Positions 7,807 to 16,966 are shown, counted from the stretch's first letter. The stretch is 64,000 nt of DNA from Glutamicibacter sp. B1 (GCF_039602135.1 NZ_CP125942.1:2852001-2916000); one strand, 5' to 3'. Numbers and translations are program-made. The notes: generated from the letters alone by a model not told the origin.

Positions 7807-8622
7807 TTAAAGCCGTGTGCGCCCGTCCAAATATGCGCGCAAGACCTGCAAGACACCGTGCTCGGTATTGGCTGGAGCCCTGAAGTTTGCTGCTTGCGCC
7901 ACCTCGGGATGGGCATTGGCCATCGCGAAAGAATAGGTGGCAGCCTTGATCATTTCCAGATCATTAGGGTAATCGCCAAACACTACTGTTTCGTCATCGC
8001 TGATGCCCAGTTCTTTCTGCAGGGCGCCTAAAGCTAGCCCCTTGTGCACTCCATGATTCATGGCATCAACCCAGTGACTACCGGAGATTACGACCTGCAG
8101 TGGTACATCAAGCGCTACAGCCATTTCTTGAACCTTGCCGGAGCCCACGTTTACTGCCATCTTCATGATCTCGTCCTGAACCTCTTCAAGGTTCTCAACG
8201 ACCTGCACGGCTCGGTAGTAGTGGGCCACCGCCTGCATGAATTTATCATCCGTGCGCTCGACATACGCGGTACGCCGTCCGCACAAGACCAACCCTGCAT
8301 CTAACGCGCCCTGCTCTCGCACGGCCTTAATGACCGCTTTGACCGACGAGGTCTGGATAATGTTGGAGAAAACCTCGTTCTCTCCATCCATCACGACGGT
8401 GCCGTTTTCGGCGATGATGGCAATTTCTCCCAGTGGGGCGAACTGATCACGCAGGGTCGCAAATTGACGTCCAGAAGCGGGCACAAATTTGATGCCTCGC
8501 TGTTGTAACTGGTCAATCACGCCCCAGGCTTCATCTGGGATTTGACCTTCACCGTCCAAAAATGTGCCGTCCATGTCGACAGCTACTAGTTTGATCTGGG
8601 CGTTCGGGTCAATCGTGTGCAT
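7807..8622 (-). CDS. HAD-superfamily (Cof-type, IIB) sugar phosphatase-like hydrolase
   Basis: 271 residues with the HAD motif I VDMDGTFLD (nucleophile D16, D18). Motif II is in FVPASGRQ, and motif III/IV near FGDYPNDLEMIKAA, where the aspartates bind Mg2+. A type IIB cap lies between. The family dephosphorylates sugar phosphates and cofactors in the cytoplasm. ATG 8622 follows AGGAA. The gene starts 6 bases after the stop of the polyphosphate glucokinase on the same strand, so the two are cotranscribed and may both act on hexose phosphates (inference). Confidence 0.9.
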   Translation of the reverse strand: MHTIDPNAQIKLVAVDMDGTFLDGEGQIPDEAWGVIDQLQQRGIKFVPASGRQFATLRDQFAPLGEIAIIAENGTVVMDGENEVFSNIIQTSSVKAVIKAVREQGALDAGLVLCGRRTAYVERTDDKFMQAVAHYYRAVQVVENLEEVQDEIMKMAVNVGSGKVQEMAVALDVPLQVVISGSHWVDAMNHGVHKGLALGALQKELGISDDETVVFGDYPNDLEMIKAATYSFAMANAHPEVAQAANFRAPANTEHGVLQVLRAYLDGRTRL

Positions 8623-8628
8623 GGGTTC

Positions 8629-9438
8629 CTAATTGCCAGGATGCATAGCGCGATGAGCGGCGCCCAACACTCCGGCGGCGTTGTTGAATTCTGCAGGTAC
8701 GAGTTTTGCTCTCAGATCCAGCTTAGGCAAGAAATGCTCATGATCCTCGGAGATTGCGCCACCGATGACAATCAAGTCAGGGCTACACAAGAATTCCACA
8801 TGGGAAAGGTAACGCTGCAGGCGGGCAATGTACTGTTCCCAGCTCAGGTTTTCTTCGCGCATCACGCGGGCCGCGGCTTTACTTTCGGCGTCAAAACCGT
8901 CGATTTCTAGGTGTCCAAATTCAACGTTCGGGAACAGTACCCCATCGCGGAAGAAGGCAGAACCGATACCAGTGCCCAAGGTCAGCAACAAGGTGCTGCC
9001 CTTCAGTGGCTGGCCATCCTTGGACCCTGCTCCTGCGTAGACTTCGGCGACACCGGCAGCATCTGCATCGTTCAGTAGGTAGACTTCGCGCTCGAGCACC
9101 TTGCTGAGCATGGAGGTAGCATCCAGGCCAATCCAGGCCTTGTCGATGTTCGCTGCCGAATGCACGACGCCGTCGATGACGATGCCTGGCACGGTCACGC
9201 CTGCTGGCAGACCTGCGAGATCTTCGCCCGTGACTTCTTGTAAGTCACGAATAATTTGCGCCATGACCTCTGCGACAGCCTCTGGATGCGCACCTTCAGG
9301 GGTGAGCGCTTTATTAAAGGTACTTTCGACAAGTTTTCCGTCGGTTCCCACCAGGGCGTACTTGATCGATGATCCGCCCATGTCAAGGCCGATGGCAGCG
9401 AACTGCGACTTGGATGCCGGTGCGGCAGATGTTGCCAT
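8629..9438 (-). CDS. ppgK: Polyphosphate glucokinase (ROK family)
   Basis: ROK-fold kinase of about 269 residues, the length typical of actinobacterial polyphosphate/ATP glucokinases. Visible are the phosphate-binding loop GLDMGGSSIKYALVG, the catalytic segment YLLNDADAAGVAE, LLTLGTGIGSA and the FGHLEIDG element. PpgK phosphorylates glucose using inorganic polyphosphate or ATP. Arthrobacter enzymes of this group can also accept mannose. ATG 9438 is preferred over a TTG at 9453 because GGGAGA sits just before it. It is cotranscribed with the HAD phosphatase. Confidence 0.9.
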   Translation of the reverse strand: MATSAAPASKSQFAAIGLDMGGSSIKYALVGTDGKLVESTFNKALTPEGAHPEAVAEVMAQIIRDLQEVTGEDLAGLPAGVTVPGIVIDGVVHSAANIDKAWIGLDATSMLSKVLEREVYLLNDADAAGVAEVYAGAGSKDGQPLKGSTLLLTLGTGIGSAFFRDGVLFPNVEFGHLEIDGFDAESKAAARVMREENLSWEQYIARLQRYLSHVEFLCSPDLIVIGGAISEDHEHFLPKLDLRAKLVPAEFNNAAGVLGAAHRAMHPGN

Positions 9439-9506
9439 CAGGATTCTCCCCAACGTTGCAAAGAAATTTTAAGGACTCTTTACGATATAAAGCTTCCGCC
9501 GTTTGG

Positions 9507-10571
9507 TCAACGTTCGCGGTAGTTTTCCCAAAGATTAAGTAAGGCGACTTCCCGCGCACCGGCAATCGCTCCGTGCGCAGCAGATTGCGCGTCAAGAGAT
9601 GAAGGACGCACCGAGACCGGGACCAACAACTTATCGTTCAACTCTTCGGCCAGCGCTGCGCACAATTCTTCACTCACCGCGGGCCCCGTCACCACTAGCT
9701 GTTGCGGGTCAACAAAGCCCACCAGGTTAGCTAGCACCTGACTCAGTGGTTTGAGGAACCCCGGCCAGGTTCGTTGATCCGCCAGACGCTCCCACAAAAT
9801 GCGAGTTTGGAACATGCCAACCTCACCGAGGACTTCGCGAAGATTCTTATCCCCCAGCAATTGATTCTCTAACTCACCGGCCGTGCCATGTCGTCCGCGG
9901 TGAAGCTTTCCGTCGATGACCAGTCCAGCACCCAAACCTGAACCGATGTACACCATCATCAACGACCCCTCGGTCTCCGAGGCCTCTGCCAGCGCCATCC
10001 AGTTCACGTCATTATCCAAAATGACCGGAATTTCAGCATCAAAAAGACCCGCTAGGTTAGCACCCGACGCAGGGAAAATAACGGTGGGCACCACTCGTTG
10101 TGCCTCGGCACGCAACACCGGGGCCGCCTGACTGACTCCTGCGGCCAACAGCGGTGACTTTAGCTGTTTATGCACCCGAGCGATCTCGGTGGCAGCCATC
10201 TTCTCCACCTCGGCTGCACTGCTTTTCGGGGTCAAAGGGTACATCCGGTCAACCAAAACACGTCCCGATAAGGAAGTGGCTCGCACCTGCAAGGCTTCCG
10301 CTTGCAGACACAACGCCAGCAGGTGGCCGAAGTCGTCACGCAGGGCATAGCGTTCCGGAGTTCGACCGCGCTTGGTCTCTGATGGGCGCTCAATTGCGGT
10401 AGCTAACCCATTTTCTTCAAGCCGAGAGATCGCTTGGGAGGCCGTAGGCTTGGAGATCCCAAGATCCGCGGAAATTTGGGTGCGAGTGGCCGGGGCAGCA
10501 CACAGGTAATCAAATACCCGAATATCGGTCAGAGTAGCCAGGGCCCGTGGGCCTGCGGTCGAATCAGTCAC
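9507..10571 (-). CDS. ROK-family transcriptional repressor (NagC/XylR type)
   Basis: 354 residues: an N-terminal winged HTH (RTQISADLGISKPTASQAISRLEENG, about residues 30-55) and a C-terminal ROK domain with ILDNDVNWMALAE and GSGLGAGLVIDGKLHRGRHGTAGE. The CxCGxxGC zinc motif of ROK kinases is missing. This fits a sugar-sensing regulator rather than an enzyme. Its start overlaps the end of the alcohol dehydrogenase gene by 8 bases, so it is transcribed with that gene. The neighbouring glucokinase suggests a sugar ligand, but this is inference. Confidence 0.9.
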   Translation of the reverse strand: MTDSTAGPRALATLTDIRVFDYLCAAPATRTQISADLGISKPTASQAISRLEENGLATAIERPSETKRGRTPERYALRDDFGHLLALCLQAEALQVRATSLSGRVLVDRMYPLTPKSSAAEVEKMAATEIARVHKQLKSPLLAAGVSQAAPVLRAEAQRVVPTVIFPASGANLAGLFDAEIPVILDNDVNWMALAEASETEGSLMMVYIGSGLGAGLVIDGKLHRGRHGTAGELENQLLGDKNLREVLGEVGMFQTRILWERLADQRTWPGFLKPLSQVLANLVGFVDPQQLVVTGPAVSEELCAALAEELNDKLLVPVSVRPSSLDAQSAAHGAIAGAREVALLNLWENYRER

Positions 10572-11685
10572 CCCTCAATCCTACGTCGAGCGGCAACAAC
10601 ACTTGGCGTACCGACCGTCCTTCGGCCAGTTCATCGAGGGCCTCATTGATTTCCGCCATGGGCCGGGTCCGTACCAGTTGTTGCAAAGGTAGCTTTCCCG
10701 CTCGCCAGAGCCCCTCATAGTAGGGAATATCCTTGGCTGGCAGGGCAGAACCCATATAACTGCCGATGATGGTTCGTGCCCCGGCCGTCAGTGATAACGG
10801 TTCAATACTGCTCATTGCTCCGGGCGCTGGCAGTCCAACGGTCACCAGTGTTCCACCGACGGCGGTAGCTTCCAGAGCCGTTTCGAAAGCCCTGGGATGC
10901 CCGGCTGCTTCAATAACGATCGACGCGGTGCACCCTCGCAATTCCTGCGGTGTACAGGCCTGATCGGCGCCCAGCTCCAGCGCCACCGCCAGCTTGTCCT
11001 CATTAGCATCGATGGCCAAAATTGTGCCGGTGGTGCGTTGTCCCACGGCCACCAACAAGGCCGCCATGCCTACCCCGCCAAGTCCCACAATGGCCACGTC
11101 TTCGGAGCCGGTGGCCCGTGCCGCATTGCGCAAGGCCCCACCACCGGTGAGTACCGCGCAACCGAGCACTGCCGCGACTTCTGGCGGTACGTCATTACCG
11201 ACCGGCACCACAGAGCGAGCATCCATCACCGCATATTGCGCGAAGGCCGAGACTCCCAGATGATGGTGGACACTGTGGCCGTCGACCTGTAGTCGGCGAG
11301 CGCCGGTCAGCAGTGTGCCAGCCGTATTGGCTTCGGTGCCAGCGGTACAAGGCAGTTTGCCACCGGTGGCACAGGCAGCGCAGTTTTCACAGCGTGGCAA
11401 GAACACGGAGATGACCTGTTGGCCTATCTCAAGGTCTACCCCTGCACCGACCTGCTCCACGATGCCTGCGGATTCATGACCCAGGACCATGGGCACCGGT
11501 CGCGGCCGGTTCCCATCGATCACCGACAAATCGGAGTGGCACAGGCCGGCAGCGGTAATGCGGACCAGTACTTCCCCGGGGCCCGGCGCATCCAGCTGGA
11601 CTTCACGCAGTGTCAAGGGCCGATGCTGGACGTAGGGCCGTGAGTTCTCCCGTTGTTCCAGCACAGCAGCCTGGATGAGCTTCAT
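10564..11685 (-). CDS. Zinc-dependent alcohol dehydrogenase (MDR superfamily)
   Basis: 373 residues. The GroES-like domain carries the catalytic zinc ligands (GLCHSD, GHESAG) and structural-zinc cysteines (PRCENCAACATGGKLPC). The Rossmann domain has VGLGGVGMAALL. The pattern resembles class III / aryl alcohol dehydrogenases that oxidise primary alcohols with NAD+. It sits 2 bases after the 3-hydroxyisobutyrate dehydrogenase-like gene and overlaps the ROK regulator. The three genes form a leftward operon that diverges from LysR; the pathway is not certain. Confidence 0.92.
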   Translation of the reverse strand: MKLIQAAVLEQRENSRPYVQHRPLTLREVQLDAPGPGEVLVRITAAGLCHSDLSVIDGNRPRPVPMVLGHESAGIVEQVGAGVDLEIGQQVISVFLPRCENCAACATGGKLPCTAGTEANTAGTLLTGARRLQVDGHSVHHHLGVSAFAQYAVMDARSVVPVGNDVPPEVAAVLGCAVLTGGGALRNAARATGSEDVAIVGLGGVGMAALLVAVGQRTTGTILAIDANEDKLAVALELGADQACTPQELRGCTASIVIEAAGHPRAFETALEATAVGGTLVTVGLPAPGAMSSIEPLSLTAGARTIIGSYMGSALPAKDIPYYEGLWRAGKLPLQQLVRTRPMAEINEALDELAEGRSVRQVLLPLDVGLRGD

Positions 11686-11687
11686 CG

Positions 11688-12611
11688 TTAGCTCGCTTGC
11701 TGTGGGTTCCAGCCACGGACTTTCTCATCCGGCAACAGGTTTTTAACAATCAGTGAGCAGTCTTTATCCCCAAGCCCTTGACCGATCAGTTCATCAAAGT
11801 GGTCCTTGGCCAGGGCTGCTGCTGGTAGTCGCACCCCGGTGCTTTCGCCAGCATCCAGGGCCAGTCCGATGTCCTTGCGGGCTAAGTCCGTGCGGAAGGT
11901 GGCTTCAAAGTTGTTGTTGGCTGCAGCGGTGTCGATGATATCGGGGACCGGGTACCAGGTTTGCTGCGCCCAGGAACGTCCCGAAGATACGGAGGCGATC
12001 TCCCAGAACACCTTGGGATCCAGACCAAGTTTTTCGGCCAACTGTGATCCTTCGGCGCTGGCCATCAGATCGATAAAGAGCATCATATTGTTGCAGATCT
12101 TGGCCGCGATGCCCATGCTGGCAGCTCCCGCGGCGATGGTCCGCCCGCTCATCGGGGCTATATATTCGGTAGCTCGCTCCATGAGCGTTGCCTCGCCGCC
12201 GAGCATGAAGGCCAGGGTTCCTGCCGCTGCCCCGGAGATTCCTCCAGAGACCGGGGCATCCACAAAGTTCAGTCCACGTTGCGCGGAACCTTCATGGATG
12301 TAGCGTGAGGTTTCAATATCCACGGTTGAAGAATCGATCAGCAGCATCTGCTCGGTGGCACTAGCCCAGATCCCCGACTCCCCCTCGTAGACCGAGCGCA
12401 CGTGCTGCCCCTTGGGAAGCATGGTGAATACCGCGTCAGCTGAATCCATGGCTTCGGCGATGGAACCGACGATCTCTACGCCGCCTTGGGCCGCTACCTC
12501 GCAGGCCTGCTCGTTGAGGTCAAAACCTTTGACGGCATGTCCGGCCGCCACCAGATTAGCGGTCATGGGGCCGCCCATATTGCCTAGGCCAATCCATGCA
12601 TAGTTGCTCAT
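11688..12611 (-). CDS. 3-hydroxyisobutyrate dehydrogenase-family NAD(P)-dependent oxidoreductase
   Basis: About 307 residues of the beta-hydroxyacid dehydrogenase family. The nucleotide motif WIGLGNMGGPMTANL is at the start, the substrate motif FVDAPVSGGISGAAAGTLAFMLGG in the middle, and the catalytic lysine region AAKICNNMM (K near residue 173). Members oxidise 3-hydroxyisobutyrate or reduce tartronate or succinic semialdehydes. ATG 12611 follows GAGGGG; the alternative GTG 12626 lacks a ribosome site. It is first in the operon with the alcohol dehydrogenase and is divergent from a LysR gene. Confidence 0.88.
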   Translation of the reverse strand: MSNYAWIGLGNMGGPMTANLVAAGHAVKGFDLNEQACEVAAQGGVEIVGSIAEAMDSADAVFTMLPKGQHVRSVYEGESGIWASATEQMLLIDSSTVDIETSRYIHEGSAQRGLNFVDAPVSGGISGAAAGTLAFMLGGEATLMERATEYIAPMSGRTIAAGAASMGIAAKICNNMMLFIDLMASAEGSQLAEKLGLDPKVFWEIASVSSGRSWAQQTWYPVPDIIDTAAANNNFEATFRTDLARKDIGLALDAGESTGVRLPAAALAKDHFDELIGQGLGDKDCSLIVKNLLPDEKVRGWNPQQAS

Positions 12612-12709
12612 CAAACTACCCCTCACCGTTGAGTTTTGTTTTCTCAGGCCAGCGTAGGTTCAGCCACTGTGCATGCTCAATGCTTCGTGACAGACCAATT
12701 ACGCAAGTG

Positions 12710-12731
12710 CAGTGTGCGCTAGCGCACACTG
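12710..12731. promoter_or_regulatory. Perfect 22-bp palindrome in the divergent LysR promoter region
   Basis: Half-site CAGTGTGCGCT (12710-12720) is followed without spacer by its exact reverse complement (12721-12731). It lies between the 3-hydroxyisobutyrate dehydrogenase-like gene and the LysR gene, 19 bp before the LysR start. It is a strong candidate operator for LysR autoregulation and for control of the leftward operon. It is GC-rich, but no T-run follows and no gene ends here, so it is not a terminator. Confidence 0.65.
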
Positions 12732-12750
12732 GGCATGGCAGACTGGTTCC

Positions 12751-13677
12751 ATGGACCGCCAGATCGATTACCGTCATCTTGAATCATTGATTGCCCTACT
12801 CACCGTCGCCCGGCTGGGCCGCTACACCGCGGCCGCAGCGGTGCTCGGGGTCAACCATTCGACGATTTCTCGGCGCATCGATGCATTACAAAAGGCGATG
12901 GGTGGCCACCTGCTCACGCACACTCCCAATGGTTGGGAGCTGACGGATTTGGGCCGTCGGGCCATGGCCAGTGCCGAAGCCATCGAACAGGCGGTGGCGG
13001 CCATTAGCACCGAGGAAGAAGATTCACCGGCCCTGTCCGGGCATGTGCGTTTGGCGGCCCCCGATGCGTTTAGCGCACACCTCGCAGCCCCTGCCCTGGC
13101 GAAACTGCAGGCCAAGCACCCACAATTGGTCTTCGAAATCGTCTCGGAAACAACGCGAGCTCGTCAGACACGCACAGGCATGGATCTAGAAATCGTGATT
13201 GGGCAACCCAACGTGCGCAAGGCGGCATCGACCAAACTCATGGATTATGAATTGCGCCTGTATGCCACGGCCGAATATCTCGCGGCCCATGGCACCCCAC
13301 AGCAGCTTTCGGATCTGGCCGGCCACAGTTTGAACTACTACATCGATACCGCTTTGACGGTGGATAAGCTCGATGAAGCGACCAGCCACCTACCGCCGAT
13401 GCATCGCTCGATCTCCTCGACCAGCATTGCCGTGCAATACGCCGCCACCATGAATCATGCCGGGCTCGGTCTGCTTCCGGTTTTCCTGTCCAAGCACTAC
13501 CCAAACCTGATCCCGGTCTTGCACGACCAATTCAGTTACCGCTCGGAATATTGGCTCGTGGGCCGCGAGGAAGCATTGCGCAGCAAAGCGGTTCAAGCGA
13601 CCGTGCGAGCGCTAAATGATGCGGCTGCCAATGACGCCTGGTTCATTCTCCCCTTTGGAGATCAGATTCCCAACTAA
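12751..13677 (+). CDS. LysR-family transcriptional regulator
   Basis: About 308 residues. The N-terminal winged HTH includes LIALLTVARLGRYTAAAAVLGVNHSTISRRIDAL, as in LysR proteins. The rest is the periplasmic-binding-protein-like effector domain. ATG 12751 opens with MDRQIDYRHLESL, a normal LysR beginning; upstream in-frame codons overlap the palindrome. It probably regulates the divergent dehydrogenase operon. Its 3' end overlaps the convergent kinase-like gene by 35 bases. Confidence 0.92.
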   Translation: MDRQIDYRHLESLIALLTVARLGRYTAAAAVLGVNHSTISRRIDALQKAMGGHLLTHTPNGWELTDLGRRAMASAEAIEQAVAAISTEEEDSPALSGHVRLAAPDAFSAHLAAPALAKLQAKHPQLVFEIVSETTRARQTRTGMDLEIVIGQPNVRKAASTKLMDYELRLYATAEYLAAHGTPQQLSDLAGHSLNYYIDTALTVDKLDEATSHLPPMHRSISSTSIAVQYAATMNHAGLGLLPVFLSKHYPNLIPVLHDQFSYRSEYWLVGREEALRSKAVQATVRALNDAAANDAWFILPFGDQIPN

Positions 13678-14191
13678 GCACCGCGTCACGCAGTTCTTGT
13701 ACGGACCGTGAGCTATCTAGCCGTAGCACGGGCAACTCCAGCGTATTGAGCCAAGCCTCATGTCGTGCTCGACTGCGTCCTTGAAATTCTGGATCATCAT
13801 AATGACTCGCCCAGGCCAAAAATTCGCCAAAGGCCTCGGTATCCACTTCTTCACCGACCCTACGAACCGCCTCGCGCCGCTTAATACGTTGCAACCTCTG
13901 TGGTGCATCGAGACTGAGGAAAACCACCGCGTCACAACGTTGCAGAATCTTTTCGCCCCAACCGTTGATGCCGCCGGAGAGCACCCAAGCTGGACGCTGA
14001 GCAAATACTTCCAGCATCAGTTTGACTCGTCGTACCGCCGGTCGCTGTTGGGTGTAGGGAGGATTGGTTGGCATCCAGAAGTAATCGTCGGAATCCGCAT
14101 GGGGCACAGACCAGACATCGGCAATCGCGCGGCCCAGCGTGGTGGTTCCACTGCCGCTGGCACCAAGAATATACAGTCTGCACGGTTGCAT
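13643..14191 (-). CDS. P-loop adenylate-kinase-like / FlaR-like NTPase
   Basis: 182 residues. It opens with a Walker A motif, LYILGASGSGTTTLGRAIA, then HADSDDYFW, a possible substrate-binding segment, and a lid-like region RLQRIKRREAVRRVG. This matches small nucleoside or adenylate kinase-like ATPases of unknown substrate. ATG 14191 follows AGGAG with 5-base spacing. The gene is convergent with the LysR gene and their coding ends overlap by 35 bases. Confidence 0.82.
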   Translation of the reverse strand: MQPCRLYILGASGSGTTTLGRAIADVWSVPHADSDDYFWMPTNPPYTQQRPAVRRVKLMLEVFAQRPAWVLSGGINGWGEKILQRCDAVVFLSLDAPQRLQRIKRREAVRRVGEEVDTEAFGEFLAWASHYDDPEFQGRSRARHEAWLNTLELPVLRLDSSRSVQELRDAVLSWESDLQRGE

Positions 14192-14337
14192 AAGAACTCC
14201 TGACACTGGCCGGATTCCAGATCATCATTCTACGCTCATCCGAAAGTATGATTTAGATCTTCTGACGACTTCGCTATGCTCAAAATAGAACAATGTAATG
14301 ACTAAACGTCTCTTGCACGGCAAGGACTAGGAGCAAC

Positions 14338-14613
14338 ATGCTGAAGTATTTCGGACTAGTAAAGAACGATGAGGAATCACAGATGGGCCAGATTCCGATC
14401 TGGCATGGAGCCACCAAGAAGCAACGGCTCATCAGCATCGCTGTGTCGCTCACGCTCACACTCATCACTTACTTCACCGCACAATGGCTACTCGAAGATG
14501 AGCTACTTCAGAATCCGCAGAGCTACGTACGCTACATCCCGGGCCTACTAGCCTGCCAGATGCTCCTGCTGTCCGGGGTCATCGCTGAACGCGCCTTGCT
14601 CCGCATCAATTAA
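14338..14613 (+). CDS. Small membrane protein of unknown function
   Basis: 91 residues with a charged N-terminal third (MLKYFGLVKNDEESQMGQ) and two hydrophobic segments, about residues 32-50 and 67-85. The two segments are joined by a short acidic loop. GGAG precedes the ATG. It stands alone between convergently arranged neighbours, with a hairpin directly after the stop. No family is recognised; two-helix proteins of this kind are common in Micrococcaceae. Confidence 0.7.
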   Translation: MLKYFGLVKNDEESQMGQIPIWHGATKKQRLISIAVSLTLTLITYFTAQWLLEDELLQNPQSYVRYIPGLLACQMLLLSGVIAERALLRIN

Positions 14614-14618
14614 CGACA

Positions 14619-14648
14619 TCATGGCCAGCCCCGTCGGGCCGGCCATGA
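14619..14648. terminator. Bidirectional terminator hairpin
   Basis: TCATGGCC (14619-14626) pairs with GGCCATGA (14641-14648). After an A/C mismatch, GCCC pairs with GGGC around a CGTC loop. It lies between the small membrane protein gene and the leftward MHS transporter. Confidence 0.7.
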
Positions 14649-14667
14649 ATGTGGATACTGCGAGAAA

Positions 14668-16047
14668 CTACTTCTTTAGCTTCACCTGTGGGTTAGCGGA
14701 TGCTTGACCACCGGCGGCCAGACGGTCAGCTTCATCGATCGCCCCTAGATCAGCACCCTTGGTTTCGCGCATGAAGAAGACTGCTACCAGGGTCACCAAC
14801 GCGGCGAAGACGATGTATCCAGCCACCGGGACCCACGATCCGTACACCTTCAACAGCCAGGTAGCGATAATCGGAGCCATGGATCCGGCCACAATCGAAG
14901 TGACCTGGTAGCCCAGTGAAACGCCCGAGTAGCGCATCCGCGTTGGGAACATCTCGGCCATAATTGCTGGCTGCCCGGCGTACATCAGGGCATGCACGGC
15001 CAAACCCAGCACGATGGTTGCCAGGATGATCGCATCATTGGCGGTGTTGAACATCGGGAAGGCCACGACGCCCCATACGGCCATGAGGATGACGCCGGCA
15101 CCGTAGACCGGACGGCGTCCGCGACTATCGGTGAAGCGACCCACCACAGGAACCAGGATGGCGTGAATAACGTGAGCCACCAGCATCAATCCCAGAATCG
15201 TGGAGGTATCCATCTTTAGCTGCGTGGCCATATAGGTGATGGAGAAGGTCACAACCATGTAGTACATGATGTTCTCACCAAAGCGCAGACCCATGGCGGT
15301 GAAAACACCACGTGGGTAACGCTTGAAGACCTCGGCGACACCGTATCCGGCGGCCGCATTCTGCTCCAACTCAGCCTTGGCTTCTTTGAAGATCGGCGCA
15401 TCTGAAACGCGGGTTCGAATGTAGTAGCCGACGATCACGATCACCACGGAGAGCCAGAAGCCCACGCGCCAGCCCCAGGCGAGGAACGCCTCGTTGCTCA
15501 GGGTTGAGGACAGTACCAACAGGACGATCGTGGCCAGCAGGTTACCGACCGGCACCGCTGCCTGCGGCCAGGAGGCCCAGAATCCACGTTCCTTATTTGG
15601 TGCATGCTCAGCCACCAACAGGACCGCGCCGCCCCATTCACCACCGACCGCGAAGCCCTGCAAGAAGCGCAGCACGATCAACAGGATCGGCGCCGCATAA
15701 CCAATGGCATCAAAGGTCGGTAGGCAACCCATGAGGAAGGTGGTGGCACCGACCAAAACGATCGCAACCTGCAGCAGGTGTTTGCGTCCGTACTTGTCAC
15801 CGAAGTGGCCAAAAACGATGCCGCCGATGGGTCGAGCAATGAAGCCCACTGCGTAGGTCAGGAACGCCTTGATGATGTTGTCGAGGTCGTTGCCGTTATC
15901 TGGGAAGAAGATCTTGTTGAAGACCAGGGTGGCTGCGGTGGCGTAGAGGAAAAACTCGTACCATTCAACAACGGTGCCAGCCATGGAGGCCGCAACGACC
16001 CTGCGCAATCCCTTGCGTTCAGATTTTGATGACGTTTCACTGACCAC
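14668..16047 (-). CDS. MHS-family MFS metabolite:H+ symporter
   Basis: 459 residues with about 12 membrane segments. It has the family signature after helix 1 (GTVVEWYEFFLYATAA) and the MFS loop GHFGDKYGRKHLL between helices 2 and 3. The GFAVGGEWGGAVLLVAEHAP segment is typical of shikimate/proline/alpha-ketoglutarate-type MHS permeases. GTG 16047 is preceded by GGAAGGA at about 9 bases and starts the family-like sequence VSETSSKSERKG. Longer versions add an unrelated hydrophobic leader. The substrate is an organic acid, amino acid or betaine, not determinable here. It stands as a single gene. Confidence 0.9.
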   Translation of the reverse strand: MVSETSSKSERKGLRRVVAASMAGTVVEWYEFFLYATAATLVFNKIFFPDNGNDLDNIIKAFLTYAVGFIARPIGGIVFGHFGDKYGRKHLLQVAIVLVGATTFLMGCLPTFDAIGYAAPILLIVLRFLQGFAVGGEWGGAVLLVAEHAPNKERGFWASWPQAAVPVGNLLATIVLLVLSSTLSNEAFLAWGWRVGFWLSVVIVIVGYYIRTRVSDAPIFKEAKAELEQNAAAGYGVAEVFKRYPRGVFTAMGLRFGENIMYYMVVTFSITYMATQLKMDTSTILGLMLVAHVIHAILVPVVGRFTDSRGRRPVYGAGVILMAVWGVVAFPMFNTANDAIILATIVLGLAVHALMYAGQPAIMAEMFPTRMRYSGVSLGYQVTSIVAGSMAPIIATWLLKVYGSWVPVAGYIVFAALVTLVAVFFMRETKGADLGAIDEADRLAAGGQASANPQVKLKK

Positions 16048-16217
16048 AGTGCGTTCCTTCCGCCCTTTGCTAGTTACCCCATTGGAACTAACCTCAACAG
16101 CGAGTATGACCCGGATCACATCGCCAAAGATAGCCCAAAGGGTGCATAGTGGGAAACAGATTGTGCACATTCGGCGTGCTTTTTTGCACACGCCCACCAA
16201 CTTTTGCAGGAGATTTC

Positions 16218-16541
16218 ATGGTCAACAGCGCGAATTTGCGTGGGGTACAGATGGATGACCAAACGCGTTGCGCGCACTACCACCAGCTACGCGATGTCAT
16301 CGCGCTCAAACACTATTGCTGCGATACCTACTACCCCTGCCACCTGTGCCATGCAGAGTTGGCCGACCACCGGGCACAGCCCTGGCCGGCAGATCGTTTT
16401 GATCAGCCGGCCGTATTGTGTGGGGTCTGCCAAAGAGAACTAAGCGTCAACGAATATCGCGCCGCCTCCAGTTGCCCGCACTGTCAGGCACTGTTCAACC
16501 CGGGCTGTAGCGCCCACGCGCACCTGTACTTCGAGCTCTAG
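16218..16541 (+). CDS. CHY-type zinc-finger protein
   Basis: 107 residues packed with metal-ligand motifs: CAHYHQLRDVIALKHYCC, then CHLCHAEL, CGVCQREL and CPHCQALFNPGCSAHAHLYF. This is the CHY zinc-finger pattern seen in small bacterial proteins. It likely binds two or three zinc ions; the role is unknown, possibly zinc storage or protein contact. ATG 16218 follows GCAGGAGA. Its stop overlaps the end of the convergent universal stress gene by 4 bases. Confidence 0.88.
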   Translation: MVNSANLRGVQMDDQTRCAHYHQLRDVIALKHYCCDTYYPCHLCHAELADHRAQPWPADRFDQPAVLCGVCQRELSVNEYRAASSCPHCQALFNPGCSAHAHLYFEL

Positions 16542-16966
16542 TGCGAACGAGCCAAGGGTACAACGAGCAAAGGTCGTGCCTGCTTCTGCGCCAAGGCCAG
16601 CGCAATAGACCCATCGAGTAACTCTGCGAACTTTTGTCGCAGGCCAGAGCGCCGGGTACCCACCACGATCATCCGTGCATCCTGCTGTTCAGCCACGGCA
16701 GCCAGCACCTTGGCAGGGTCCCCCGCTACCGCGTAACTCTCAAAGTTGATGCCGGTGATCGACAGGGATAATTCCCACGCCAAATCTTCACTCACCGGTT
16801 CAGCGGACTCTAATAGGTCGCCCTCTGCGATCTTCTCGGTCACGTACCTTCCGCTCAGGGCATGCACACAGACCAACCGATCCCCCAGTTGCTTAGCTAG
16901 ATCAGCGGCGGTGGCGAGCACCCCCGATGGCATCCCTGCTTCTACGCCCACCACAATGGTCCCCAT
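16538..16966 (-). CDS. Universal stress protein (UspA family)
   Basis: 142 residues, a single Usp domain: TIVVGVEAGMPS at the N-terminus, then ARMIVVGTRRSGLRQKFAELLDGSIA, which resembles the ATP-binding G2xG9xGS/T motif, and the terminal strand ARPLLVVPLA. It is expected to bind ATP and act in stress or stasis. It lies downstream of the FAD reductase on the same strand, 47 bases away. Confidence 0.88.
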   Translation of the reverse strand: MGTIVVGVEAGMPSGVLATAADLAKQLGDRLVCVHALSGRYVTEKIAEGDLLESAEPVSEDLAWELSLSITGINFESYAVAGDPAKVLAAVAEQQDARMIVVGTRRSGLRQKFAELLDGSIALALAQKQARPLLVVPLARSH

